DNA of 64,000 bases from Argopecten irradians (GCF_041381155.1 NC_091134.1:64162902-64226901); one strand, 5' to 3'. Positions 37,501-51,200 are shown, counted from the first letter of the stretch. The notes: a model not told the origin generated them from the letters alone. A program made the numbers and translations.

Positions 37501-40500
37501 GTCCATCTAAATAATACAATACATGAATAAAATGTGTCTTCTTTTTCCCTAGTTCCCAAGTTTCATTCATACACAGAAAAGAAACCCACAGACCCATCTG
37601 AAGGTATGTTGTAACCATTCACTATGTTTTAATCTCGGATGAGTAAGATATCTTTCATACCATCACAAGAATCAAAACGAGACAAACAAAAGAATACATT
37701 TGTCTCCTATAGCCCAAACACATTGTCAATAAGGCGTAAACATTTCTTAAACAAATGATATGATTTCTTTGTCAGTGCTTACTTCAAACAAATCGTTTCA
37801 TATCGAGTATGTGTGTATTTTCTTATTTCACATACAAGAATAGAGAAATATTTTTATGTGTACGACTTTTTATTTCGCCTTAAGTTATCTATGATCCTGA
37901 TAAGTTCAAGTTTAATTTCCTCTTACTTTAACTAGGACCCTGATATGTTCTGGGATTTCATCTCCCTCCGACCTGAGACTACACATCAAGTTTCCTTCTT
38001 ATTCTCTGACCGAGGAACTCCCGACGGTTACCGTAAAATGAATGGTTATGGAAGTCATACCTTCAAGATGATCAACGGGGAAAGCAAACCTGTTTACTGC
38101 AAATTTGTCTTCAAGGTAAGCCGACTTTCTAAAACAAAATATTTCCGGAATGTTATATCAACATTGGAACTAAAATATGGTCAGTCCAAGCTATCTTTTA
38201 TGCATGCAGATAACTAATAAAATAAAGAAAAATACTCAAATACTAAAAAAATTACAGAATAAAGATTTTGTAAAAAAGTAGCTATTGGATGATAATGACC
38301 GTCTATACTAAAATATTCTATATTTGCATATTACAGAGTTATCTGCCCATGTGAGAGGGTTTTGATTGTGACGCCATGTGTTTGCGAGCGTCACGTCATA
38401 CTTTTCAGAGAAAACGACGCGAGTTTCGCTCACAAAATAATGGCGTTCCATTGAATACCTAGAATACCTATTCCATGACGGAATACTGGGGGGAAATGTG
38501 ATGTTAAACTACCGCTCGGGTTTAATAGAATATATGACAATTACACGTATAGCACGCCTACATGTGTGACAAAATGTTCGTCTCTAAAGAAGTAGCCAAG
38601 ACATTGTAATCGGATATGTCGTAGAACATTAATCTGGTTTAGTATCGACCAAATAAGACAAAGTTACTTAAGCTGTGATTTTTTCCTGAATCTTTGACAG
38701 ACTGACCAAGGCGTTAAGAACCTGATGGCTGACCAGGCTGCTGAACTGTCCAAGAACGACCCGGATTACGCCATCCGTGACCTCTTTAACGCTATCTCTG
38801 AGGGTAACTTCCCCTCCTGGTCAGTCTTCATCCAGGTCATGACCTTTGAGGAGGCAGAGAAAGTTTCATACAATCCGTTTGATCTGACTAAGGTGATTAT
38901 TATATCCCATTTACCAAAACTAGTTTCCAGTTTACATTTTGTTTACAGCAAAAAGGATACATTTATGATACTAGGAGTTTTATATCCATTTATTCAAAAT
39001 CATCAACCGCTCACCTGAAATACTTCACAATCTCTTTCAATAGGTTTTAACCAAAATTCGTATTATTTCTAACACTTACCTGTTAAAGCCTGTCCCCAGC
39101 GTCATCTGTGTACACTAATGTGGCGTTTGCTGTATTGTTTATCAGGTCTAACACATGTACGGTACGACTTCCATCACCTTAGAATCAAAACAAAAAACAT
39201 TCATATTCTTTTACATCATGGTTTCCATTTTCCTTTTTATTTCAATTTCTTTGAGTCAATGCTAAGCTTTATTACATTAAAATTCCACTGCATCGGAATA
39301 TGTCTATCATTGCTAAGTGAACATCAAAATGAATATCAATCGACTGTTTTTAAAGGTTTGGCCACAAGGAGACTTCCCTTTGATTCCTGTCGGAAAGATG
39401 GTTCTGGACAAAAATCCAACAAACTACTTCGCGGATGTGGAACAGATCGCTTTCTCTCCTGCTCATATGATCCCGGGTATCGAGGCTAGTCCGGACAAGA
39501 TGTTACAGGTGAGATCTCGGGTGTCAGCTCCTCTGGTTTAAAAGGGGATAGATAAAATAGAAGCGAATAGGCAGGATAAAATAGAAGCATCACTAGAATC
39601 TTGTTTAACTGTAACTGAAAACACTCTGGTTTTTTATGAAATATAAAAAATTACAGCAAATCTTTAGTAATTTAAAGTACAAGAACAAAAGAAGCTGCAG
39701 CTCTGAAACAGCGTTATCTGCTTCATCGACCGAATCTGTCTTACCTATAACAATCTCAAAGAAATGGATCAAAGACAGCAGCACTTACAGCCCGTGATCT
39801 CCCATCGCGGTCGACCACACGATATCCATAGTCTTCCTCAACCTGCATCCTTCGGCAAATTGTGTTATTCCACTTGAATCATGATTGCGCATATAGTAAC
39901 AAAATATTTCAAAGTGTTTATAGATTAATCAATGAGTAGATTCACCATTTCATATTTTACATATTTCAGGGTCGACTCTTTTCTTACTCGGACACCCACC
40001 GACACCGACTGGGAAGTAACTACCTCCAACTGCCTGTCAACTGTCCCTACAAAACCAGCGCCAGGAACTACCAGCGGGACGGACCGCAGTGCTTCGACAA
40101 CCAAGGTATTGTTATACACACAGACTTGTGGTTACGGGATGATGAATGTTACCATTATTAAAAAATCACAAAAGGAGTTACAAGGTTAAAAGGTAAAATG
40201 TCTCCAGTGCATATCTAAATCCTCATACACCAGAACAAGGACATCAGATAAAAGAATATTTGATATGCATGTATAATGCCCAGGGCACGAGTTCATGTAT
40301 ATCAAAAGTAACAAGCTAGGACATTGAAAGGGAAACGTCACACATCAGAAATTCGGGAACACGAACTGCGAAAACCAAAAGCAAAATAAAAGCAAATTTT
40401 CCCAGAGCTTTTTACGAGAATGATTTCCATACATACACTGTATTTTAAAATCATTTGGTAATGTGTGTTAATTAATTTCGCTATAGGAAACGCTCCAAAC

Positions 40501-41087
40501 TACTTCCCTAATAGCTTCACAGGCCCACAGGACGATCCCAAGTACCTCGAGTGTCCCTTTAAGAATTCCAGTGGGGACGTTAAACGATACGAGACTCGCG
40601 ACGAGGACAATTTTTCCCAGGTTACGACGTTCTGGAACAAGGTATCATGATCTATAGGTTATTTAATCTGCACTGTATATAGTTTCTTGTTTTAAGGCCA
40701 TAAAGTAGCGTCAAAATGGTTTAATTCCGTGGTGTCTTAACGAGTCCCTCATCAATACCCAAGGCCACAGCAAGAATTCTAACATGGCAACTGTCATTCT
40801 GTTCTTAGACATCTAAACATAAGTTTTTGGGCTTGAAAATTATTGTCATTGATGCTAACACTATGTCATTGTTTCTTCTCTATTACAATGTGTCCTTATC
40901 TCTTGCCAATTATCCCCGGCTGTAGGTGCTGACTGCCGAGGAACGCCGTCGCTTGGTGGAGAATATTGCAGGTCATTTGAAGGACGCCCAGGAGTTCCTC
41001 CAGAGAAGAACCGTGCACAACTTTACCCAGGTTCACCCTGACTTCGGCGGTGGTATCCAGAAACTGCTGGACTCCTACAAGAACTAG
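28560..41087 (+). CDS. CAT: Catalase A (tandem copy 1), lacks the C-terminal targeting exon
   Basis: Eleven exons: 28560-28616, 29047-29218, 35535-35645, 37021-37151, 37553-37603, 37936-38115, 38701-38892, 39356-39508, 39970-40105, 40487-40641, 40926-41087 (TAG). They join to 499 residues. This is a haem catalase that splits hydrogen peroxide into water and oxygen. Visible key parts are distal His72 in [11 protein letters not shown], Asn145 in LVGNN, and the proximal haem ligand Tyr355 in [14 protein letters not shown]. The start MANRDRAT matches the copy B start MANRDKAT. All exon phases, and lengths to within one codon, match copy B. The ORF ends ...LLDSYKN at a TAG that sits exactly where B has the CAG before its last intron, so A has no PTS1-like tripeptide. 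Intron 2 is 6.3 kb and holds a large minisatellite. The haem and catalytic residues are intact, so A is probably active, perhaps cytosolic. Confidence 0.96.
29219..32485. other. Catalase A intron 2, first half
   Basis: AT-rich intron. A fold-back sequence lies at about 32007-32134 and is listed separately. I see nothing coding here. Confidence 0.5.
32007..32134. repeat. Fold-back (MITE-like) repeat in catalase A intron 2
   Basis: The left arm GTGACTAATGTTTATCATG and the right arm CATGATAAATAACAGTCAC are inverted copies with three mismatches. Inner arms 'cattttcaaat' and 'atttgaaaat' also pair. The total is about 128 bp. Confidence 0.7.
32486..34440. repeat. ~44-bp minisatellite with higher-order pattern in catalase A intron 2
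   Basis: About 45 units built on 'attcacacaaaacctacacc', 'atcccgactgccctc' and a T-run of variable length. Variant units recur in the same order: one with 'cacaatttaacacc', one with 'atctcgacagccctc', and a short 'ctacactattgccctcaatt' unit at about 33020, 33285, 33770 and 34345. This shows that blocks of several units were duplicated together. No coding potential; the minus-strand open frame at 32691-32879 comes from the repeat. Confidence 0.95.
34860..35065. mobile_element. Truncated copy of the long-TIR MITE family (one end only)
   Basis: 'gggttactatcactgacgtt' then 'atatccacccctgg...ctcatag' matches the ends of the elements at 56537-56977 and 58688-59113. The inner part ('gatgtacat', 'ttcaaaggaagtatctgcag') aligns with the interior of the 58688 copy. 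The second terminal repeat is missing here. Confidence 0.7.
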
Positions 41088-42060
41088 GTGGTTATCTGTA
41101 CAAAAGGTCCACTAGACCTGCTTTACTACATGACATTGTACATTCTAAGAATAAATTACAGCGTGTATGAAATCTATAGCATGCTTCAATTATTTTGTTT
41201 GAGGTGCAGTCTAATCGATAATCTAACACTCTATTTCAGGTTGGTGGTATTTCCCGTACAAGAGCAGTGTATGATAATTATAGTGGATTAACTATTGACT
41301 AAGGATTCGTCACAGTCCGATAATGACTGCGGACTTTGTTGACAACAATCCTGACTAGGAATGGTTTTACTGACAGTCCGTTTGAGGATTCATCACCACC
41401 AAAATGTATAAATATGGATGTTATATATGTATGATGCACATATACTTTATTAACAGTGACTCAAAGTACACCACACATTTCTGAATGTCTTTTGTATTGT
41501 TCAGAAACTAAAAGAAAAACGATTAGCACTCGTTTGTGTTAAATATTCTCTTGCAACATTGTGAATAACGGACACAGATTTATAAAATATTGTTGTACCT
41601 TATTGAATGACTTCATCATCATTTCATTATATATAAGCAGATTAATTGTTAATATCGATATTTCATAATTAAACACAAATAATTGTATATGCTGAAGTAA
41701 GTAAGCTCAGGCATTGTAGAATTTTAGACATGAAATTTATCTCTTGGTTTATATTAAGTATGTATAATTAAAGAAACAAAACTACCATGTTAACCGCGCG
41801 AGTGAAAATCTGGTAAATTATAAGCAATATATCTTACACTAAATTCAATGATGTGATTCGGTACAGTGTTATAACCTGTACAATTGGACTTCACACCAAA
41901 TATGTTTTGATAATGTATTAACTTTTTTTCAATTTCTCTTACACAGAATACTTTTTTGGTTTTATGAATACTGTCTGGCTCAGTAGTCTATCCACATATT
42001 TGTATGTTTATCGAACTCGTGTTATTGTAATTAAGAATTTTCAAATAAATATTTATAAGT
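41088..42060 (+). terminator. Catalase A 3' UTR with poly(A) signals
   Basis: AT-rich sequence after the TAG. AATAAA at 42044-42049 is a good candidate signal and others occur nearby. A potential acceptor ('ctatttcag', ending 41239) exists, but the sequence after it does not resemble the last exon of catalase B. Confidence 0.5.
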
Positions 42061-42931
42061 TTATTGAGAAAAAAAATAAATCGAATATTGATAAATGACA
42101 AATCTATGAATTAATAGGGTGATGTATGATTTTAGATATGTTTAATATATATTTTACGTTAATAAAGCAGTTGGTTACGGCAACAGAATAAGTCGTTTTC
42201 TTATATTTCATTAAAACATGTAACAAGCTCACATCAAGTGTAGGTTACCTGGGTCAATATATTTGATCCCCATACATGTATATCTGTATACCAGTCGCCC
42301 TGTGAATAACTAGAAAAGCAAGCGTGAAAAACTTCTACAAAAACCTTCTTTTTTCGGAGAGCCACGAAATATTGCATGGAAGACAATGCTAGTAAAACAT
42401 TGCAAGGAGAGAGAATAGACATTCAGGGATGTGCTATTGTCTTCGTAAAGGATACTCAATACTCACGCAATTTCGGGACATATTCACTGAACGCCCAGCT
42501 GAGAAACTGGACGTGTCTGAATTCAAGATGTCCAAGATTAAACCTCCAAAATATCTTCATCACTGACGAATATTTCTGAAATGAAAATCCTGCACTCGTT
42601 AGGTTTTTAGTAGTTTTGGAAGTTATCTAAAACTCAGGAAGTTAAAATAGTTCGCTATAAACGTTGATTGCAGTGTTAAAGTAAAGCTGATCACACAAAG
42701 ATGTGTTCGGCATGGTCTGTAGATATGTTTTATATTTAAACATTTTGTCGGTATTTCTTTTAAAATCCTAGCGACATTGTAATAAATATGTTTTAAAAGT
42801 ATCGTCTAACACTGAGATTAGTCGATTTAGAAAGGTACGCGATAGACATTTGTACTTAGAGATATAATATGTTGTGATTTATATGTACTTAATTGAAAAT
42901 ACAAAATGGTTTAAACTAAAGAAAATGGAAC
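42061..42931. other. Spacer between the catalases, no feature seen
   Basis: AT-rich. A 67-codon open frame (42376-42579) has no recognisable domain. Confidence 0.45.
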
Positions 42932-43440
42932 AAGAAGCGTTGAGGACCTTATTGCTCACCTGTTTTTCCTAGTCAAGCAATGCTATGAGTACAGGATTTT
43001 AAAGAATTCTTACCTCTATTTCCCCCTTCTGTCCAATACGGGGAAGTTACGAACCACGACTACTAGGTAGTATGTATACAGACTTTTTTTTCTTATCCCA
43101 AAATGATGTTTCTGACCGGTTACATCCGATGCATAACTTTATGCCAAGTAGATATTTAAAGGATTTACCCCCCCCCCCCCCCCCCCCCCCCAAGGGCCCA
43201 TCCCTCCTTCTGGGAGGTTTTCACTTCCTCTGTTTCCCATCTCACCCTCACCACGATGTTTCTGTACAATCCATAGAGCTTTTTATGACTAGTAGCAATT
43301 AAAAACATACATGTACCTCTATTTCCCCTATTGTGCCCAATCCCTCCTCTCCCAGTGTCAGAACCAAGATTTACAAACTCTGTTCCGCTTCTCCCAAGGA
43401 TGTTTCCTGATACGTAGAATGTAGAACTTGGTAAACACAT
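42932..43440 (-). mobile_element. Degenerate pearl/HINE-like element, reverse orientation
   Basis: Begins AACAAGAAGCG...TTGCTCACCTG, a decayed form of the family end. Core fragments with 'acctctatttcccc' and 'gatgtttctg' follow. A poly-C run lies at about 43169-43191 and produces an artefactual Pro/Gly-rich frame. It is the oldest-looking copy. Confidence 0.65.
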
Positions 43441-44199
43441 TTTTATAAACTACGATTGCTCTTTTATTTGCAAACTTAGGTTTTCATATAACTAAAATTT
43501 CTAGAAAATATCTAATGTAACATTGAAACCTTTTTTATTTATTGTTAATCCAACGGACCCAGACTACTTATATTTACAAGTGAAAATCATTGGAGATGGT
43601 AAATACTCAAATATTCAATAGACGTCTTTCTCATCATTTTGGTCTCTCATTTGTCACATTTGATTAATAAATGAAAAAATAGGTCTCGTGTCATTTTTTC
43701 GTTTTTGTTCAAATTCTCTATTTTCCACCCATTTTGATTACGTCATATCCGAACTTTCATCCCAGATTATGAAATGTTACCTCTTTAAAGTTCCGTGATA
43801 AGGGTTCAGAAAAAACCCATAGGGAAGTTAAAATAATGTGCCTATAACATACCGCAGTCTCCAAAACACATACGCACTCGCATCATCTTTAGAACTTTGT
43901 TGTTGATTAGACGTTAACCGGTCAATATCATAAAACCAAAAACCAAAGTTAATATTGGTGAAATCAGAATTTTTTTAAACTTAAAAACGAGCAGATCTGT
44001 ATAACAGAATCTATAATATTAATTGGTATGTCCCTATAAAATAGTTTCTATATAAACTCTGTTGATAAAAATACCACAAATGAAGACCGGAGTCACATGG
44101 ACAATGTTAGTGACGTCAAAATATGTTTTGAGTCAATGGAGTCATCGACTGGCTTTTCGGGCAACAGATAATTTGTTGGGCCTTTGGGTAGACTAACAG

Positions 44200-44960
44200 T
44201 TTGTGTTTGGGTTTAACAAATCATCTGCATTGCTCTCAACCCCAGTCAACAACTGTACTGGAATTTGGTATGCTGATTATTATAGCAAGATAGCAAATGC
44301 TAACAAAAGAGCTTACTCGAACAAGGCATTGTTTGACCCATTTTCCTTATTTGATAAAACATCATTCGAGCAAATTAATAGCTCCCAGGGCTGAATTTGG
44401 GCAGCTTACTTTAGATTGTTTCGTAAATTTATACACAAGCTTTATGCTATTTAAGAAGGATTTCACAAAATGATATCAACGTCCTGGTGAAAGAAGCACT
44501 GGCTGTCAGTAAAAATATACATGCAAATAGAACGTATTCTTGGTTTTCCCATGTTTCTAATGTCATAAAGGAAATGCCAATCCTAGTAGGACGTTTAAAC
44601 GTAATCTGAAACTATTATTCAAGAAATCGATACAAGGTACATTCAAAGCCCTTTTTACAACTAAGATAAGTAGGTCAGATAATGACAGTAAAACAGTTTA
44701 GGAATTGAGGCTGGTAGGGTAAAAAAGATTCCCCGTCCTCTGCGGTTATGCACAAAAATTTTGTAATAAAATTGAGGATGAAACCAACTTCATTTTACAG
44801 TGTTCCGTAATATTTCTTTAATAGTCATAAAGATGTACAATTAACCACCATCTAACAGATTTTGAAAATTTGATACGACTCATGTCTTCTAATGATTTAA
44901 AACTTCTACGGAATTTAGACCGCTTTGATAAAACGTCATTTGAACTGAGGGAAGCTGGCT
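44200..44960 (+). pseudogene. Remnant of a LINE-like ORF 3' end (weak)
   Basis: Broken frames read NDINVLVKEALAVSKNIHAN, then a piece RTFKRNLKLLFKKS, then FCNKIEDETNFILQC. The last resembles the Cys/His-type end of some invertebrate LINE polyproteins (C...EDE.HF...C). A DKTSFE peptide occurs twice (about 44349 and 44927). There are several stops and frameshifts. The family assignment is tentative. Confidence 0.45.
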
Positions 44961-45296
44961 TGATAAGTGTAAGTTGTTGTTTTGATCTACAGTGTGTTAC
45001 GTATATCTATGTTTTGCTATCGATCCCTTTTGTCTGGATGTTCGATTTCGTCTGCTAGATATTTAATGGGGCTAGCCGGTCTATTATCGTCCCTCCTTTA
45101 TAGGAGAGTTCTAATATCTTTCGGATGTCATCTGACTTTTCATTCAAACGATTTAAAGTTTCGTTCGGAAGCCTTCGGAATGACCCTTGCTCTGCGTTGA
45201 TATTATTATCAGCAGTGTTACTTAAGTTGTCCACTGCATAAAAGGTTGTGGACTTCGACTCTGCACAAGAACACGGTCTGACATAATTCAGCAAAG

Positions 45297-48200
45297 ATGG
45301 CAAACAGAGACAAAGCTACGAATCAGCTGGCAGAATACAAGAAAGCACAATCGGTAAGTAAGAAAGTAAACAACACATGGACGCAGGTTGATGACCTACT
45401 CTACACAGCTGACAGCACCAGTGAACTAGTCCGTTAGACACGTAGGCTTACATAACCTTATTTACCATTTTCTGCGTAAAATCGTCCAGGCATATATGCT
45501 ATATGATTGTGCAAGGAACGTGTCAAACACAATTCTAATTTACTTTACTGTTTTGTTTATGGTGAAATCATAGGTATTTAGCACGCTGGTAAGTCAAAGA
45601 ACCACTGTAAATAATCTCTATATATTAGTCTGTAGTGCGTCTTTCACTTACCAACGCACTAAATACCTATGGGTGAAATATAGGCTTGTTGAACTTTAAA
45701 CTAACCTATTTTTGATTTTTAGAAACCTGATGTCCTGACCACAGGAACAGGTGCCCCTGTTGGCACCAAGACAGCCACACTAACCGCAGGGCCGCGGGGG
45801 CCAGTCCTTATCCAGGATTTCACTTTCACCGATGAAATGGCTCATTTCAATAGGGAGCGAATCCCAGAAAGAGTTGTCCACGCTAAGGGTGGAGGTTAGT
45901 ATTTCCACCTAGTGACTTATACACCTTTGTTTGAATTAGAATGTCCAACATTTGGAGGTTATAAATATGACGTCTGGCTCGAAACCTCAAAAACTTGATA
46001 GGAGTAGTGGTCACTCATATCAAACTGTGATATATATCCTAAATTGTTCATCTTTAGGGTTCTGGCATTTGGTAAAGTCACACCATGCCAGTGTGCATAT
46101 AAAAATGTGTATCCCTATATTTATAGCTACTTACAGAACAGCACCAATCATAATGGAAGGGAGATAACTGCAGGTTTGGTTTAGAATTTCTGCAGAAGGG
46201 GTTTCTTGCTCAAAAGTATTGTATCGTTTCAGTAAGCCAGCACTATCGATAAAATAAGTAGACAAGAGTTCCCACTACAGCTATATCACAAAGATATTCT
46301 CACAGTTGTATTTCAAAGATATTATCTCACAGTTGTATCTCAAAGATATTATCTCACAGTTGTATCTCAAAGACATTATCTCACAGTTGTATCTCAAAGA
46401 TATTATCTCACAGTTGTATTCCAAAGATATTATCTCACAGTTGTATCTCAAAGACATTATCTCACAGTTGTATTTCAAAGATATTATCTCACAGTTGTAT
46501 CTTAAAGATATTATCTCACAGCCAGTTTTAAATCATGATCAGAATTTTGTTAATGATTGGATTCACAGACTTTTTCACACTGTGATAATTATAATCGATT
46601 GGAGACACCACAAAGTATTGGTGGATTGTGTTTTATCATAAAGCTCAGAAATAAACTGTTAAGTCATTATTGTGCACTTCAATGAGAAATGTTATTCAGT
46701 GCTCCTGACAAAATAGAGCATGCATCTCTTACGTTGAGCTAGCCACCAGCTGCTACCAGAAGTCTTGTTTCAAAGGCAATCTTTTGCCATAGAAAGGTGT
46801 GAAACACATTTAAATACATTAATTATGAATAAAAATATGCTCTGAACATCAGACACAATTGGGATTTGGGATGTATATGTTTGTATGTTAAATTATTTTT
46901 GATAAAAATGTAGTACAAATGTAATCATAATATACATGAATGAATTGGCTGAATTTTTTTTCCAAATACACATCATGAGTTCCCATACAAGTACCAAATT
47001 CTCCCCTCTTCAAGATCTTGTTGTTTCAGGATTGGATATATCATATGATTTTTTATAAATCATTAGAAAACAATCTTATCGCCCTAAAATTCCAAGCACT
47101 ATATATATTTTGAACAATATAACTAAGGATGAACTGGTCTGAAGGTGTATAAGTAAATTGTAGATTTAATTTCTACCCGATGTCATGCTTCAGCGACTTT
47201 TTACCAAAGTAGATATTGAATATCTGGTGAAGTAAGCGACTTTGTATGTGGTGATATAGAGTTACATAAATTGGGTATACATAGTGAGGACAGTGACCTT
47301 GACCTTGTATCACCTGTTTACCTGGATGAGCCCTGATATGACTATATATAGCTGTATCTGTGTACTGTGATAACTGAACTTTGAATAAGTTTTGTAACTA
47401 TACTTCATTATACAAGTCAACTTACAAATTATTTAATAACTTAATTTAGAGTTAATTACATACCATATCAGCAAGATTGAAGACACTCTCTCCAGTTCAA
47501 CTCTCTTTTCAAATTTAAAATTATGATAATTTAAAAATAAAAAGGAGCACTGTTTTATCATAGGCAATTTGTGTTTATTCACCATCACCTGGTAAAACTA
47601 CTGGTAATGAAAAGCTAAGACATAAGAATTAACATACAAATATAAGAATTATTTCATCATTATCAGCCTTTAGTAAAACAGTTTGTAACTGGACATTATG
47701 TTATATCTTATCTACAGTCTATCTTGTCTACCGTATTTGTTCCTACACTTCACATGAACATGTATATATATATATGCAGTATCTTTGACTAGTCCTGATT
47801 ACATGGTGTTTTAATGGCCTTAACTTCTGGTTTCACTACTGTTTTAAGTTTTTATTCAAATGGTATTCATCTCTTACAGTATAGCCAGTTATAACAGAGG
47901 GGATCATATTTTTGTGGTTCCACAGAGCATTGCTATGATTGCGAAAAAATGATAGGCAAAATATTCAGAAACTATTGAATCATATATACACCATGAAAGT
48001 TGAATTGCTTTAAAACCACTATTTAACTTTTGTTTTTAGTTAAGATAGCAAAAATATATTAAAAAATGCCCCCCCCCTCACAAAAAAAAACAATAACAAA
48101 AAAAAATTACTACACAGTATTTGATAGAGAGTTACACAAGTTGATTTGGTTAGCAGGGATAGAAACTAACACTAGTCCCTTAGTCCGAGACTAGTTAAAA

Positions 48201-51200
48201 ATCTGAAGGACTAGTAAATTTTCTGTCTGTTAGTCCCGTGGACTAGTTGTCTTTTCTATTTAATGTTTTGTATTGCTGTAAAAATATGCTAAAACTCATC
48301 TCAGGGCATCTAGGTTTTGAATTATTTTCAGGGGGAGACCCCAGCAGAAAGGGGGGGGACGCCGACCCCCTTTTCACACCAACCCCCCTGGCAAATCGCC
48401 TTGCGATTCGCTGTTCGTCACTACAAGACTCACCTGAGGCCTTCCGCCTCAGGACTAGAAGCAATGCCACAGGACTAGTAGATTAAATTTTTACTAGTCC
48501 TTTGGACTAATACACTAAAAAAGTTAGTTTCTATCCCTGGTTAGGTTCAGATTAACATGCGTACTGAGTCATACACATAGAGCTGGTTCAATCACTATCA
48601 ATACATTAGATGATTTTTTTTTCAACTGTATAAGTGCTCCTTTATTTTTGAAGCAACAACAAAAAGAAAAACGACACAGACAAATAAGTTTGAAAATGAT
48701 ATTGATAATATCATTAATGATTAGACATTAGTTTGTAAATATAATATACCATTTGATTGGACAGGTGCCTTTGGATATTTCGAGGTTACACATGACATCT
48801 CCAATTACTGCAAGGCCAAGCCATTTGAGTTTGTGGGCAAGAAGACTCCAGTTGGTGTCCGTTTCTCTACTGTCGGTAAGTAAGTCAGCTGGTATCATAT
48901 ATAAAAAATGTTTCATAGGCACACAATGCATAGTACTACCAGTATGATATAGCGTAAACATTAAGATTATTTCATAAAGATTACATGTATATGCATGAGC
49001 AAATGTGTTAAATTTCATCTTGTTCTGAACCCCCATCCCAGGATAATTGGAAATATGGTACCCGGTATGTATAGTCAAGATAACATTTTGTTCTAAAATT
49101 TTGGGCATTGTTTTAATACGATACATAGAGTAGAATGATAAATAAGAATATCTTTTTATTCAAATTTCATTCCACATTCATTAATATTGTTCTTTTTAAA
49201 TACCATGAGTGCGACAAACAATGTACTTTATATAAAAATAAAAGTCTACCTCACTTCATTTGCAGGAGGAGAGAGTGGTTCTGCTGATTCTGCCCGTGAC
49301 CCTAGGGGATTTGCTGTCAAGTTTTATTCAGAAGATGGAAACTGGGATCTAGTTGGCAACAACACGCCAATCTTCTTCATCCGTGACCCCATGTTGGTAG
49401 GTAGTGCTTCTGTAATAGTTGTAATATTCCTGTAGGAGCAGGTTTTGATTATTGATTGTTGCATTATTACTTTTACGAGAAAAAAACTAATAAAATCTTC
49501 TATTACACTGTCAAATAGATCTTCATATATTTTGTTCTTTTATTTTCAGTTTCCCAATTTCATCCACACACAGAAGAGAAACCCTCAGACTCATCTGAAG
49601 GTAAGAATATGATAAGTATTATTGATTGTATTGTCAAGGTGAACAATTTGATAATAGAGTTTCAATATTTTGACTTTAACCCTGCAACTGTTTATTCTCT
49701 TCAGTGTGTAAGTTTGTTTTCTCTTACTTTAACTAGGACCCTGATATGTTCTGGGATTTCATCTCCCTCCGACCTGAGACTACACATCAAGTTTCCTTCT
49801 TATTCTCTGACCGAGGAACTCCCGATGGCTTCAGAAAAATGAACGGCTACGGAAGTCATACCTTCAAGATGGTCAACAAAGAAGGCACACCTGTCTACTG
49901 TAAATTCCATTTCAAGGTAAGCCGTCAATAGGCTACGTAAAGCCTTTTTAACATTTTGTCAGAGAGAGATAATGATTGATCTCATTACTTAAGAGCTTGT
50001 CATCACTAGGATAATGATATTATTGAACAGGTAGCAGATATAACAGGTAGGAAATGTTATCATGATGGTAACTTACTGAAGATGTTTCCTAGAATTATCT
50101 GTTTAATAAGCAGTACATATTTTCATCATACAAATAATGATCAGTTTTGGTGTAGTATTTTCTTCTTGATTCTCTTCCAGTCGGTATCTTATACACACAA
50201 AAAATAAACTAAAAATCTTCTGAAAAGGAAATACATACAATTACTCATGATTACTTAGTGTTTTGTATTGTACTTTAACAGACTGACCAGGGCATTAAGA
50301 ACCTGACGGCTGACCAGGCTGCTGAGCTGTCCAAGAATGACCCGGATTACGCCATCCGTGATCTCTTTAACGCCATCTCCGAGGGTAACTTCCCCTCGTG
50401 GTCATTGTCCATACAGGTCATGACCTTTGAGCAGGCAGAAAAATTCAGATACAACCCCTTTGACCTCACAAAGGTAGGTTTTTGTTTTAAGTACCTCCAC
50501 CCTTTTACCTGTGATTATAGGAGACAACTTTAACTGAAACATGGAATATAACCTTTTGACCTCTGATGTCTCTTTGACTTTAATTATAATATGGCTCCTA
50601 TTGTGCTTAATTCCCAACATTTTGTAAGATGACTAGGTTGTCCATTCCCACATGTATAAAGTGAAAATACTTTACTGCCTACCAGCAAACTTGACTGTGT
50701 GGGTTCATGGTTTAATCTTCTTTGACAGCTGACTTTCTTGTATAGTATATTTCAGATTTTCAGATATTTCATCTGACCATGTTGTGTGTTTCAGATTTGG
50801 CCACAAGGTGAGTTCCCTCTGATCCCTGTTGGACGAATGGTGTTAAACAGAAATCCAAAGAATTATTTTGCTGAAGTTGAACAGATTGCTTTCTCTCCTG
50901 CCCACTTGATCCCAGGTATCGAGGCCAGTCCGGACAAGATGTTACAGGTAAGACGTTAAGAAGAGGTGAATATAAATACATACTTTACTTTATATTGAAG
51001 ACATTTGTTACTAGCCAGTGCTAAAGAAATCTGACTGAATCTGATTTGATGTGTTTGACTATTATTTGATGTTCAGGCCGTTTGTCCGACTTTTATTTGA
51101 CTATAATGTGATGTTTCAGGGCAGTTTGTTTGACTATAATTTGAAGTTTCAGGGCCGATTTTTTTACTATAATTTGATGTTTCATGACCGTTTGTTTGGC

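Noticed and set aside
41231..41290. Acceptor 'ctatttcag' downstream of the catalase A stop, as a lost last exon
   Set aside because: The following sequence (VGGISRTRAVYDNY if read) does not resemble the SGMSAQL exon of copy B and has no PTS1 ending.
43165..43440. Minus-strand frame ending in poly-Gly
   Set aside because: It arises from a poly-C tract inside a degenerate mobile element.
46281..46641. Open frames on both strands with [13 protein letters not shown] repeats
   Set aside because: Produced by the 27-bp minisatellite, whose period is a multiple of three.
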